From Paenibacillus ehimensis NBRC 15659 (lineage in GTDB: Bacteria > Bacillota > Bacilli > Paenibacillales > NBRC-103111): DNA of 64,000 bases. The position numbers and the translations under genes were made by a program. Below the pieces are notes generated by a model, which was not told where the DNA came from, did no database searches, and saw nothing but the letters and a program-made list of their open reading frames with translations. The stretch is taken from NCBI RefSeq assembly GCF_004000785.1, contig NZ_BILX01000016.1, positions 1 to 64,000 of the forward strand. Direction: 5' to 3'. Positions 33,669 through 41,071 of this stretch are shown piece after piece. How positions within the stretch are numbered: position 1 is the stretch's first letter; each line of letters starts with the position of its first letter.

Positions 33669-33703
33669 GAAAAAAGACATATGAACGGCTTCATATGTCT
33701 TTT
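33669..33703 (-). terminator. terminator after the IDEAL-domain gene
   Basis: Minus strand: 14-bp perfect stem AAAAGACATATGAA/TTCATATGTCTTTT with a 4-nt loop and a T-run. It separates the IDEAL gene from ypiF. Confidence 0.92.
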
Positions 33704-33744
33704 CGCAAAAATGACACGTTTGTAGTCGGAGTGCCTTGAAATCG

Positions 33745-33936
33745 TCATTTCCCCAGAGAGCGCAGCGCATTGAGTTCGGTCGTTAGGGCAATGAAGGATT
33801 GTTCGTCTCCCTTGGCCAGAGCTTGATCGATTTCTTTATATAGAACCTGCTCTTTGTAGTTACGCAGTGCTTCATCAAGCAACATTTCAGCAAACAAACT
33901 CAGCATCATTTCGTTCGTCACATTCATTTTGCCCAT
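33745..33936 (-). CDS. small IDEAL-domain protein
   Basis: 63 residues: a short N-terminal helix followed by an IDEAL-type motif (LYKEIDQALAKGDEQSFIAL). ATG 33936 lies behind GGAGG. In B. subtilis the neighbouring YpiB carries an IDEAL motif at the end of a larger UPF0302 domain; here only the IDEAL part is present, so this is either a shortened relative or another small family member. IDEAL motifs are found in small Bacillales regulators, for example the ComK-binding protein of B. subtilis, but no target can be given here. Confidence 0.8.
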   Translation of the reverse strand: MGKMNVTNEMMLSLFAEMLLDEALRNYKEQVLYKEIDQALAKGDEQSFIALTTELNALRSLGK

Positions 33937-33989
33937 GAGAACCTACCTCCAAACCGGGTCATGATTATTTCGATTCATTCCAGCATCCC

Positions 33990-34502
33990 TTACGTACGTT
34001 CTTTCCGATATTCCTCGCCCTTCAAGCAGTAGCTTTCCATGGTCCGTTTCATTCGTGCAAGGTCCGGCTCCTTCAGCTCGCGCACTACTTTAGCCGGAGA
34101 TCCGAGCGACAAGGTAAACGAGGGGATCGTTTTGTTTTCGGTCACGAGAGAACCCGCTCCTATTAAAGCATATTCACCGATCACGGCCCCGTTAAGTACA
34201 ATCGCCCCCATGCCGATTAATGTGCCTTTGCCTACGCGGCACCCGTGAATAATCGCACCATGTCCGACAGAAACCTCGTCTTCGACGATGAGCGGCTGGT
34301 CTGTGTTGACATGACCGATGCAGCCGTCTTGTATGTTGCTCCTTTTTCCGATTCGGATCGGGGCCAGGTCGCCACGGAGCACCGCATTGTACCAGATCGT
34401 TGCCCCCTCGCCGATTTCGACGTCGCCGATGATCTGCACGCCAGGTGCGAGAAAAGCGGAAGGATGAACCGTAGGGGTGATGCCGTTATAGCTGTGAAGC
34501 AT
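33990..34502 (-). CDS. gamma-carbonic-anhydrase-like hexapeptide-repeat protein
   Basis: 170 residues. ATG 34502 lies about 11 bases after AAAGGAG; the GTG at 34514 overlaps that site. Left-handed beta-helix repeats run from residue about 15 to 140. The metal-ligand pattern of the gamma class is visible: GHVNTD, VGHGAIIHGC. Members act as carbonic anhydrases or remain of unknown activity (YrdA/YtoA group); enzymatic activity is not shown by sequence alone. Confidence 0.88.
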   Translation of the reverse strand: MLHSYNGITPTVHPSAFLAPGVQIIGDVEIGEGATIWYNAVLRGDLAPIRIGKRSNIQDGCIGHVNTDQPLIVEDEVSVGHGAIIHGCRVGKGTLIGMGAIVLNGAVIGEYALIGAGSLVTENKTIPSFTLSLGSPAKVVRELKEPDLARMKRTMESYCLKGEEYRKERT

Positions 34503-34594
34503 AGTTATCGCCACTCCTTTGTAAAGCCCAAGCGTCCGGTCTTAAACGGAAGGACGGATCAGGCGGCTTAAATGGAGTGATTGTAGCAAGGGGA

Positions 34595-35722
34595 TTACCG
34601 GTTGTCAAATGGCAGCACGATATTTTCTTCATCCGGCACGTAAGTGCCTTCAATAATACTGCTGCCGAGCTTCGTCACCTGAATGACGCGGCCGTGCCGT
34701 TCTTCTTCTCCGATCCGGATCAGCCCCAGATGCATCATCATTTGGACGATACGCTGCTCCAGGATGGAGTCGGGCGTATCGTAATAAAAGGGACGGATCA
34801 GCGGTCCGAGCACCCGCTTCACGGAATCGAACGTCACCCAGCCTTTGCACAGACGATTCAGCCACTGAGCAATCGATTGCAGATGTGGAACGGGGCCTTT
34901 ATAAAGCCTTAACCAGAAACGGTACACCTGAACCGGGTCTTCCTTCCCTCCTTCGTTGACCCGGGCCAGCCCTTGCTCCGTCAGCGCAAGCACCTGATGA
35001 TGCTCGGTGATAAGATCGTTATAGTAGCAATAGTCGTAGATGAAGGAGAAGCGGTTCGGATATTCGCGGAACATCCGTCCGTAGCCGAAACGCCAGGCCG
35101 TCTTCCCTACCGGTTCCTCCCGCACGGCCAGCCGATCCAGCACCTGCTGAAGACTTCTTTTGTACATCGCGTTGTCGCTCGTCAGCATCACTTCCTGATC
35201 GCGAAGAAAGAGCAGGAAGTTCGCGATATCGTCCAGGATCAGCTTTTGCTCATCCCGGTAGACGGGGGGCTCTTCGACAGCGTCCAGCTGCTGCTCGAAT
35301 CGCTTTGTCAGGGCGGTGACAAACCGGCGCTTCAAATCCGCAGGCACTTGAAACAAATATTTGGTCTGCTGCGAATGGCCGTTAAACAGCCAGCCTAGCT
35401 GCTTGAAGCGGGTAATCGTATCGCGCGGATTCCAAGCCGCATCCGTTTCCTCTTTCTCGAACCGGCTCTGCTGCACCCGGGCGACCAGCTCCTCCAGACT
35501 GAACGATCCCCGCTGGTCGAACAGCAGCGAGTTGAGAAACCGGATATCCTGGGTGGACAACGCCCCGATCTGACGGTCGAAAATGTCCCTTCGTCCTACG
35601 GTTGACAAAATCGATTGAATCAGCTCGTTCTTCGAATGCCCGTTGCACTCGCAGTTGTACGTCCCTGCGATGCGGCTCAACTGGTGAATGTCGGCATAGC
35701 TTAACATGTCGGCTAAATTCAT
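34595..35722 (-). CDS. conserved-looking protein of unknown function (375 aa)
   Basis: Soluble, mostly helical 375-residue protein; ATG lies nine bases after GGAGG. The first 45 residues (MLSYADIHQLSRIAGTYNCE... SKNELIQSIL) resemble a SAP/Rho-N-type helical DNA- or RNA-binding unit. The following part contains several winged-helix-like segments (LGWLFNG..., LALTEQGLARV, GRVIQVTKLG), somewhat like the helicase-associated domains found next to XPB-like helicases. No enzymatic motif is seen. Nucleic-acid binding is a guess from these patterns. Confidence 0.75.
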   Translation of the reverse strand: MNLADMLSYADIHQLSRIAGTYNCECNGHSKNELIQSILSTVGRRDIFDRQIGALSTQDIRFLNSLLFDQRGSFSLEELVARVQQSRFEKEETDAAWNPRDTITRFKQLGWLFNGHSQQTKYLFQVPADLKRRFVTALTKRFEQQLDAVEEPPVYRDEQKLILDDIANFLLFLRDQEVMLTSDNAMYKRSLQQVLDRLAVREEPVGKTAWRFGYGRMFREYPNRFSFIYDYCYYNDLITEHHQVLALTEQGLARVNEGGKEDPVQVYRFWLRLYKGPVPHLQSIAQWLNRLCKGWVTFDSVKRVLGPLIRPFYYDTPDSILEQRIVQMMMHLGLIRIGEEERHGRVIQVTKLGSSIIEGTYVPDEENIVLPFDNR

Positions 35723-35828
35723 CCGTTCGTCCCTCCAGAACTTCCCTCCAAAACTTTCCTAGTACCCATTATGGGAAAATGTTCTAGATTTAAACGCGGT
35801 CGCTCAAAAGTTTATTTTCGCCCAACAT

Positions 35829-35883
35829 AAAAAAGCGGAGCTGCAAGCACTTCTAAAAATAGAAATGCGTGCAACACCGCTTC
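35829..35883 (-). terminator. terminator after the histidine phosphatase gene
   Basis: Minus strand: long imperfect stem (AAGCGG...CCGCTT outside, TTGCA/TGCAA and TTTCTA/TAGAA inside) followed by a T6 run. Confidence 0.85.
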
Positions 35884-35907
35884 ATTTCGGCCAACATGAT
35901 GCATCTG

Positions 35908-36498
35908 TCATGCCCCTTGCCCAAGCTCCGCGAGATGGACGGTACAGTTCAGCAGACGGCACTGCCAGCCATCCGGCGTCCGCTCCATGATCGTGAGCGA
36001 CGTATTGCTCAGATGCTCCTCAATCTTTCTTCCGATAAACTGTGCCAGCACCGGTGCGATGTATCCGCCATGGCTGACGAGCAGAATCCGTTTGCCCCGA
36101 TGCTCGCGATCCACATCGACAAGAAAGGACGCCCAGCGCGCAAGCAGCTTCTCGTCGCTCTCCACGCCGAGATCCAAGTCTCTCCACTGCTCGCCCCAAC
36201 GGTCAATACGCTCCTGCAGCGTGGTCCCTTCCAACTCCCCGAACGACCGCTCCCTCAGCCTGGCATCCAATCCAAGAAGCGGAGCTCCGGTAAGGCGGGA
36301 TATCGTAAGAGCCGTTTCTTTAGCCCGCAGCAGGTCGCTGGCGATAACGCCGTCCCATGCCTCTCCCGAAAGACGCTTTGCCAGCAATTCAGCCTGTACC
36401 CGGCCTACTTCAGCCAAGGGAGTGTCCATCTGCCCCTGCATGCGTCCCGCCAAATTCCATTCCGTTGTTCCGTGACGTATAAATCCAAGCGTTAACAT
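35908..36498 (-). CDS. histidine phosphatase / phosphoglycerate-mutase-like protein
   Basis: 196 residues. Catalytic FIRHGTTEWN with the phospho-accepting His, ERSFGELEG with the acid residue and the second His in VSHGGYIAPV. An open frame continues upstream to 36879, but this would be antisense-free overlap with the anti-sigma gene; the ATG at 36498 (MLTLGFIRHG) is the family N-terminus. Substrate is not clear; related enzymes include alpha-ribazole phosphatase and broad phosphatases such as PhoE. Confidence 0.92.
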   Translation of the reverse strand: MLTLGFIRHGTTEWNLAGRMQGQMDTPLAEVGRVQAELLAKRLSGEAWDGVIASDLLRAKETALTISRLTGAPLLGLDARLRERSFGELEGTTLQERIDRWGEQWRDLDLGVESDEKLLARWASFLVDVDREHRGKRILLVSHGGYIAPVLAQFIGRKIEEHLSNTSLTIMERTPDGWQCRLLNCTVHLAELGQGA

Positions 36499-36531
36499 TC
36501 CTTCGCCGACTCTCCTTTTCTGTCTGCTACA

Positions 36532-36560
36532 AAAGGCAAAAGCCCCGGAACGGGGCCTTC
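36532..36560 (-). terminator. terminator of the sigma/anti-sigma operon
   Basis: Minus strand: GGCCCCG/CGGGGCT stem with a 3-nt loop followed by TTTGCCTTTTG, just after the anti-sigma stop. Confidence 0.75.
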
Positions 36561-36563
36561 TCG

Positions 36564-37190
36564 TTACTGGCGGGTGCGCAAAAACCAGTTCATGATCAGC
36601 AGCGTGCCGGTCAATCCGAATAACGAAACGAAAAGCATATAATCGTTGACCGTATGAATAGGTCCAACCTGATACATGAACGGATCGCTGAACCCGCGCA
36701 GGCTGGCTACGGCTGTTGGCATCGCATGTACGTTCATCGAATCCGATTGCCCGGCAACGGCAACGACGGGATCGTTCATCCGCCCGAAAACCGCAGATTC
36801 GTGCGGAGAACCGGCTTCGTACCGACCCTCGTTCATAAACGAAAAGTAAAGGGTAAACACAAACAAAGCTACAAAGCAAGCGATAACCGCAGTCAGGTTC
36901 CGCCTCAGCTTATAAGAGAATTGATACAGACGGTCGCCGACGGGCACACGCCACGACTCATCCGCGTAGATTCGCTTCATTACGCTGGAAGATACGGAGA
37001 CCTCGCCGCTATCGAACGTCGTTTCCACCCCAGCCGTTCGGATTAGCTCCGTGCTCTCCTGCCATATTTGAAATTCTTCAGCGCAGGCCGGGCAATTTTT
37101 GATATGCTCATCCACCGCCAGCCGGTTCGGATCGTCTTCCGGCAAGTCCCAGTATACGCCGAAAAAATCGTAAACGTCATCGCATTTCAT
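36564..37190 (-). CDS. putative anti-sigma factor with zinc-finger motif
   Basis: 208 residues. The N-terminal part carries H-x3-C-x2-C (HIKNCPAC), the ZAS/zf-HC2 signature of anti-sigma factors. A first membrane helix lies at about residues 97-117, an outside region of about 70 residues follows, and a second helix near the C-terminus (YMLFVSLFGLTGTLLIMNWF). Its ATG overlaps the stop of the sigma gene by 4 bp, so it is most likely the anti-sigma of that factor. Confidence 0.85.
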   Translation of the reverse strand: MKCDDVYDFFGVYWDLPEDDPNRLAVDEHIKNCPACAEEFQIWQESTELIRTAGVETTFDSGEVSVSSSVMKRIYADESWRVPVGDRLYQFSYKLRRNLTAVIACFVALFVFTLYFSFMNEGRYEAGSPHESAVFGRMNDPVVAVAGQSDSMNVHAMPTAVASLRGFSDPFMYQVGPIHTVNDYMLFVSLFGLTGTLLIMNWFLRTRQ

Positions 37191-37780
37191 CGTCGATTCA
37201 TCTCCTCATACTCCTCAAAGATCGGTTCAAGAAAGTATGGTTCCAGTTGAAGCTTCACACTGGCCCTTGCTCTGAACAACAAAGACTTGACCGAACTCAC
37301 CGTTTGTCCGAGGATATTCGCTATCTCTTGATAGTCAAGCTGGTCATACTCTCGCAATATAAGCGCGGAACGCTGCTTCTCAGGCAAATTGTTGATCGCA
37401 TCGCGAACCATAGTCACCTTTTCGTTGCGAAGCACCGTTTGCTCCGGCAATGTTTCCACTGCGGTTTGAGGCGTGTATCCGCTTTGCTCCAATGAAACCT
37501 GGGTGTTCTTATGTTTACGCAGCTCGCTAAGAACCGTATTGCGCGCAATGGTGTAGAGCCAAGTGGAGAAGGTCGCCTCTACCTCGCGGAACGAATGCAG
37601 GCTGCGGTAGGCCTTGTAGAAGGTCTCGTTGCACAAGTCCTCCGCCAGCGATTCCATTTGTGCGCTTTTCAGCATATGAAAGATGAATGCCAATATTTTA
37701 CGTTCGTAGCGGCGCATTAATTCATCGTAAAGTTGGACATTGCCGTCCTTGATTTCTCTGATCAACTGGGAATCGGTCAT
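37187..37780 (-). CDS. ECF-type RNA polymerase sigma factor
   Basis: 197 residues with sigma region 2 (YDELMRRYERKILAFIFHML, DLCNETFYKAYRSLHSF, TFSTWLYTIARNTVLSEL) and region 4 (INNLPEKQRSALILREYDQL, YQEIANILGQTVSSVKSLLF). It is paired with an anti-sigma factor. ATG 37780 (minus) follows AAGGAGG. The closing acidic stretch EPIFEEYEEMNRR is longer than in the shortest ECF factors. Inducing stress is unknown. Confidence 0.95.
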   Translation of the reverse strand: MTDSQLIREIKDGNVQLYDELMRRYERKILAFIFHMLKSAQMESLAEDLCNETFYKAYRSLHSFREVEATFSTWLYTIARNTVLSELRKHKNTQVSLEQSGYTPQTAVETLPEQTVLRNEKVTMVRDAINNLPEKQRSALILREYDQLDYQEIANILGQTVSSVKSLLFRARASVKLQLEPYFLEPIFEEYEEMNRR

Positions 37781-37896
37781 GCGAGTGCGACCCTCCTTGT
37801 GATTCCTGCTTACTCCCAGCGATGCTACTTTGTTGTACTGTTGGGGGAGTAAAAAAGTTGCGGTCTATTTTAAAATTTTTTTTAGAATTGGGGACG

Positions 37897-37925
37897 ATCA
37901 TATAAGATTCGAGGTAACAAGCCAA
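37897..37925 (-). promoter_or_regulatory. sigma-A-like promoter of the ECF sigma operon
   Basis: Minus strand: TTGGCT, 17 bp, TATGAT, about 115 bp upstream of the sigma gene. Shows that the sigma operon does not need the promoter at 38105-38133. The rest of 37781-38020 is AT-rich with no gene. Confidence 0.6.
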
Positions 37926-38020
37926 AAATCCTGCTTTTCCGACAAGATTCATAACTTTTTCCAAAAACAGGTGTGCACTTTTACTCTTTTTGAACCCATT
38001 TTCTGTATATGCGCACCGGC

Positions 38021-38051
38021 AAAAAAAAGACCGCCTGAAATTCAGGCGGTT
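38021..38051 (-). terminator. terminator of the putative small RNA
   Basis: Minus strand: perfect 9-bp GC-rich stem ACCGCCTGA/TCAGGCGGT with a 3-nt loop and T8. Confidence 0.93.
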
Positions 38052-38098
38052 GCACAGTGTGCCATTATTCGGATAGGAGTGGAGAGAAACCATACTGT
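38021..38098 (-). ncRNA. putative CcpA-controlled small RNA (about 78 nt)
   Basis: A consensus promoter (38105-38133) and a strong terminator (38021-38051) enclose about 78 nt in a region without a credible gene. The 5' half is single-stranded-looking and C/U rich (UUUCUCUCCACUCCUAUCC); its ACUCCU core is complementary to Shine-Dalgarno sequences of the AGGAGU type. A small GCAC/GUGC hairpin precedes the terminator. An ATG at 38093 opens a frame that runs through the terminator into the sigma gene and has no ribosome-binding site, so I treat the unit as RNA. Confidence 0.6.
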
Positions 38099-38104
38099 AC
38101 TTTT

Positions 38105-38133
38105 ATTATATGTATACGTTTACAAAATGTCAA
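38105..38133 (-). promoter_or_regulatory. perfect sigma-A promoter of the putative small RNA
   Basis: Minus strand: TTGACA, 17 bp, TATAAT. All twelve consensus positions match. Confidence 0.88.
38110..38125 (-). promoter_or_regulatory. CcpA cre box in the promoter spacer
   Basis: Minus strand TTGTAAACGTATACAT fits the consensus WTGNAANCGNWNNCAW at every fixed position and lies between -35 and -10, a location that predicts repression by CcpA. Confidence 0.75.
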
Positions 38134-38141
38134 TGGTTTTT

Positions 38142-38157
38142 TTGAAAACGTTTACGG
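38142..38157 (+). promoter_or_regulatory. second cre-like box
   Basis: TTGAAAACGTTTACGG matches the cre consensus except at the last two positions. Its centre is 32 bp from that of the first box, about three helical turns, on the other side of the -35. Confidence 0.5.
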
Positions 38158-38165
38158 ATTTTTTT

Positions 38166-38206
38166 AGAAAAAAAAGACTACACGTGGACCGCGTAGTCTT
38201 TTTTAA
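38166..38206 (-). terminator. terminator at the end of hisC-tyrA
   Basis: Stem AAAAAAGACTAC/GTAGTCTTTTTT, overlapping the last codons and TAG stop of tyrA. Confidence 0.85.
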
Positions 38207-39266
38207 GCAATTCGAGCGCTTTGTCCATTTGTGCTTCTTCCCGGAACGATAAGCGCAAAACCCCGGGCACATCTTCCCGGCTTTCGATGATCTGAATGTT
38301 GCTGAGGTTGATCCGATGGCTGCCCAGCAGCGTTGTGATCTGTGCGATGATGCCCGGATGGTCGGGCACGTCCACATAAATATCGTAGAACGAATGAATG
38401 ACGCCCTTGCGCCGCTCCGGCAGTCCGTTGCGGAACTGGTTGGCCTTCTGAAACTCACGTTCGATGCCAAGACCGTCCTCCGCTTCCAGACGTCCGATGA
38501 ACCCGGCAATTTCGTCATTCCAGTCCCGAAGCAGCTTCAGGACCACTTCGCGGTTGTTGATCAGAATATCCCGCCAGATGACCGGATCGCTGGATGCGAT
38601 GCGCGTGATGTCGCGGAAGCCGCCAGCCGCCAAATTCTGGTACAGCTCGTTCGATTCATTGTATCGGGCAATCTGGTTAACGAGCGCCACGGCAATAATA
38701 TGCGGCAGGTGGCTGATTGCGCCGACAATCTCGTCATGCAGCACCGGGTCGACCTTTACCAGATGGGCCCGGGTATGCTGGAGAAGCTCCGCAAGCCGGT
38801 CATAAGCTTCCTTCGGCGTTCCCGCATCCGGCGTGAGCACGTAAAAGGCGTTCTCGAACAATCTGGAGCTCGCCGCCTCCACGCCCGACTTTTCCTTCCC
38901 CGCCATCGGATGGCCTCCAATAAAATGGACTCCCGGCAGCTTAAGGCGAGAGGCGCAGGCGGTTACGCTCGCTTTCGTACTTCCTACGTCGGTAATGACG
39001 CAGCCCGGCTTGAGCGGGAGAGCGGACAGCTTATGCAAATATTCCTCGAGGTTGCCTACCGGGACGCACAAAAAAATAAAGTCCGCCTCCGCTGCTGCTT
39101 CCTCAATCGAAGTGGTCGCATAATCCACGACTTCGCGCTTCAAATATTTCTCTACGGACTTCGGGTTATTGGAATGGCCGACGACCGTCAGTCCCGGCTT
39201 CCCCTTGAAACACAGAGCCAGCGAGCCGCCGATCAATCCGACTCCGAATATGGAAACCTTTGTCAT
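38178..39266 (-). CDS. tyrA: prephenate dehydrogenase with ACT domain
   Basis: 362 residues. NAD-binding FGVGLIGGSLALCFKG, the prephenate dehydrogenase core (FIGGHPMAGKEKSGVEAA, HDEIVGAISHLPHIIA), and a C-terminal ACT domain from about residue 290 (DVPDHPGIIAQITTLLG) for feedback control. Makes 4-hydroxyphenylpyruvate for tyrosine. Overlaps hisC by 4 bp. Confidence 0.97.
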   Translation of the reverse strand: MTKVSIFGVGLIGGSLALCFKGKPGLTVVGHSNNPKSVEKYLKREVVDYATTSIEEAAAEADFIFLCVPVGNLEEYLHKLSALPLKPGCVITDVGSTKASVTACASRLKLPGVHFIGGHPMAGKEKSGVEAASSRLFENAFYVLTPDAGTPKEAYDRLAELLQHTRAHLVKVDPVLHDEIVGAISHLPHIIAVALVNQIARYNESNELYQNLAAGGFRDITRIASSDPVIWRDILINNREVVLKLLRDWNDEIAGFIGRLEAEDGLGIEREFQKANQFRNGLPERRKGVIHSFYDIYVDVPDHPGIIAQITTLLGSHRINLSNIQIIESREDVPGVLRLSFREEAQMDKALELLKKDYAVHV

Positions 39267-40363
39267 AAAACGGCCACTTCGCTCAGAACTTGCCCCAGCG
39301 CTCCAAGGAATTTGTTGTTCTGCTCCTCGCTGCCTACCGTGACCCGGATCATGGTCGGGTAGCCCCAGCTCGGATCGTGGCGGACGATAATTCCTCTGCG
39401 CAGCAGCCCTTGGAATACCGCGTTTCCATCCCGCTTCACGTCAACCATAATGAAGTTGCCGTGAGCATCGAAGTACGGCAGTCCCATCTCGGCGAATTTC
39501 GCTGTCAGCTTCCGGATTCCTTGCGCATTAGCCTCACGGCAGGATTCGATGAACGCATCGTCGTTCACCGCCGCCAGCGCCGCTTTTTGGGCAAAACTCG
39601 TCGTATTGAACGGCTCGCGCACTTGATTGATCGAGCGAACGACATCGGGATGGCCTACGCCGTAACCGATGCGCAAAGACGCCAAGCCGTATATTTTGGA
39701 AAACGTGCGCAGCACGACGACATTATTATGCTTCTCCAGCAGCTTGACGCTGTCGGGATATTGCCCGCTCACGTTGTACTCCGCGTAAGCTTCGTCCAGC
39801 ACGATCATAACGTTCTTCGGCACAGCCTCCAGGAACTCGGTAATTTCCGCTTCGCTCAGCATCGTCCCTGTCGGGTTGTTCGGGTTGCAGATCCAGACAA
39901 TCTTTGTCCGGGAATTTATTTTGCCCAGCATCGCTTGCAGATCGTGCTTTCCGTTCGCATCCACGGGGACCTCGATCACCTTGGCCCCTTCGATCTCGGC
40001 GTTGTGCTTATACTGCGGAAACGTCGGATAGGCGGTAATGGTCTCATCTTCCGGGGTCAAGAACGCGCGGGCGATCATCAAGATGACTTCGTCCGACCCT
40101 AATCCGAAAATAATTTGATTCGGCTGTACCCCCAGCTTACCGGCAACGGCATTCGTCAGCTCGACGGCGCCGCCGTCGGGATAGATGCTGACTTGGTCGA
40201 GCATCGCGGTAATCGCTTCTTTCGCTTTGGGAGAGCATCCGAAAGGATTTTCATTGGAAGCAAGCTTGATCACTTCCGTCAGACCAAGCTCGCGCTTGAC
40301 TTCGTCAATCGGTTTTCCCGGCTGGTAGACCGGGAGATGAACGATATTTTGTTTAGGCTGCAC
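39263..40363 (-). CDS. hisC: histidinol-phosphate / aromatic aminotransferase
   Basis: About 366 residues, fold-type I PLP enzyme. PLP lysine in TFSKIYGLASLRIGYG; WICNPNNPTGT and DEAYAEYN are also present. A GTG at 40375 overlaps the GAGG site, so the next in-frame GTG at 40363 is preferred and gives the usual distance to YQPGKP. In the aro-trp supra-operon of Bacillales this HisC also serves phenylalanine and tyrosine transamination, which fits its coupling to tyrA. Confidence 0.95.
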   Translation of the reverse strand: MQPKQNIVHLPVYQPGKPIDEVKRELGLTEVIKLASNENPFGCSPKAKEAITAMLDQVSIYPDGGAVELTNAVAGKLGVQPNQIIFGLGSDEVILMIARAFLTPEDETITAYPTFPQYKHNAEIEGAKVIEVPVDANGKHDLQAMLGKINSRTKIVWICNPNNPTGTMLSEAEITEFLEAVPKNVMIVLDEAYAEYNVSGQYPDSVKLLEKHNNVVVLRTFSKIYGLASLRIGYGVGHPDVVRSINQVREPFNTTSFAQKAALAAVNDDAFIESCREANAQGIRKLTAKFAEMGLPYFDAHGNFIMVDVKRDGNAVFQGLLRRGIIVRHDPSWGYPTMIRVTVGSEEQNNKFLGALGQVLSEVAVL

Positions 40364-40509
40364 GACAAAGGTCACCTCGTCACATGAATTAGTAGCTCCA
40401 ATACCGGAATCATTTCCCCATTAATTTTCGCACAAGTCTAAGAAAATGTTAAGCTTTATATTTACTGCTATTTAATAACCCATTTATTTACACAATAGGC
40501 CGGAATTCC

Positions 40510-40538
40510 TTGTTTTGTCTTGCGATTCAACTTATAAT
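40510..40538 (+). promoter_or_regulatory. promoter of the secreted-protein gene
   Basis: TTGTTT, 17 bp, TATAAT, 41 bp upstream of the TTG start; perfect -10, moderate -35. Confidence 0.6.
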
Positions 40539-40578
40539 CTAGCTGGAAACTCATAGTTTGCTTTAAGGAGTGATTTAC

Positions 40579-40977
40579 TTGTTTAAACGCTTTGGAATTG
40601 CCGTTGTTGTCGTAGCGATATTTTTCGGATTGGCTTTGGTTCCACAAGTGGAAGCAGGATATGGTCATGTGTTCAAAACAGGAGATGGAAAATGGGACGG
40701 AAACGTTAAAACCACTTCCACTTACAATATGGCTGAAGTAGTGTTGTATAATCTTAAACCTAATGTCAAAGCATCAACGTTAAAGGTACGGTTGTGCAGC
40801 CGTTCAACCGGAAACTGTACGAACTATAAAACGGTGGGAGATTTCGAAGGCGCATATCTTGTAAGTTTCTCTTATTTGAAGCCTGCCACTTATGATGTCG
40901 ATGTGGCGTATACGGGTTCCGGAAGTGTTTCCGGAAAATTGGATGCGATTGCCGGAAGGGAAATCCAAAAAAACTAG
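40579..40977 (+). CDS. small secreted protein of unknown function, inserted between trpA and hisC
   Basis: 132 residues. The ribosome-binding site AAGGAG (40565-40570) lies eight bases before a TTG at 40579; the GTG at 40570 is part of that site, so TTG is the start. Signal peptide MFKRFGIAVVVVAIFFGLAL... with cleavage after VEA. The mature part (about 107 residues) is basic, Thr/Ser/Gly/Tyr rich and beta-like, with one Cys pair (LCSRSTGNC) that could form a disulfide. Codon and base use is more AT-rich than the flanking trp and hisC genes, and it is on the opposite strand. No family recognised. Confidence 0.75.
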   Translation: MFKRFGIAVVVVAIFFGLALVPQVEAGYGHVFKTGDGKWDGNVKTTSTYNMAEVVLYNLKPNVKASTLKVRLCSRSTGNCTNYKTVGDFEGAYLVSFSYLKPATYDVDVAYTGSGSVSGKLDAIAGREIQKN

Positions 40978-41029
40978 GGCAGACGCCCCACCACGGCCTC
41001 TGCTCGTGAATGAACAACGAAAAATTCTA

Positions 41030-41067
41030 AACAGCCTCGCTAAATTCGTCAATTTAGCGAGGCTGTT
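41030..41067. terminator. terminator between trpA and the secreted-protein gene
   Basis: A 16-bp perfect stem AACAGCCTCGCTAAAT/ATTTAGCGAGGCTGTT with a 6-nt loop. On the minus strand it is followed by a T-rich run, so it ends the trp operon before hisC; it may also serve the plus-strand gene. Confidence 0.88.
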
Positions 41068-41071
41068 CCCT

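Noticed and set aside
37722-38093. Open frame of 123 codons on the minus strand starting MVSLHSYPNNG
   Set aside because: No ribosome-binding site, starts 5 nt from the predicted RNA 5' end, runs through a strong terminator and into the sigma gene; composition is not gene-like.
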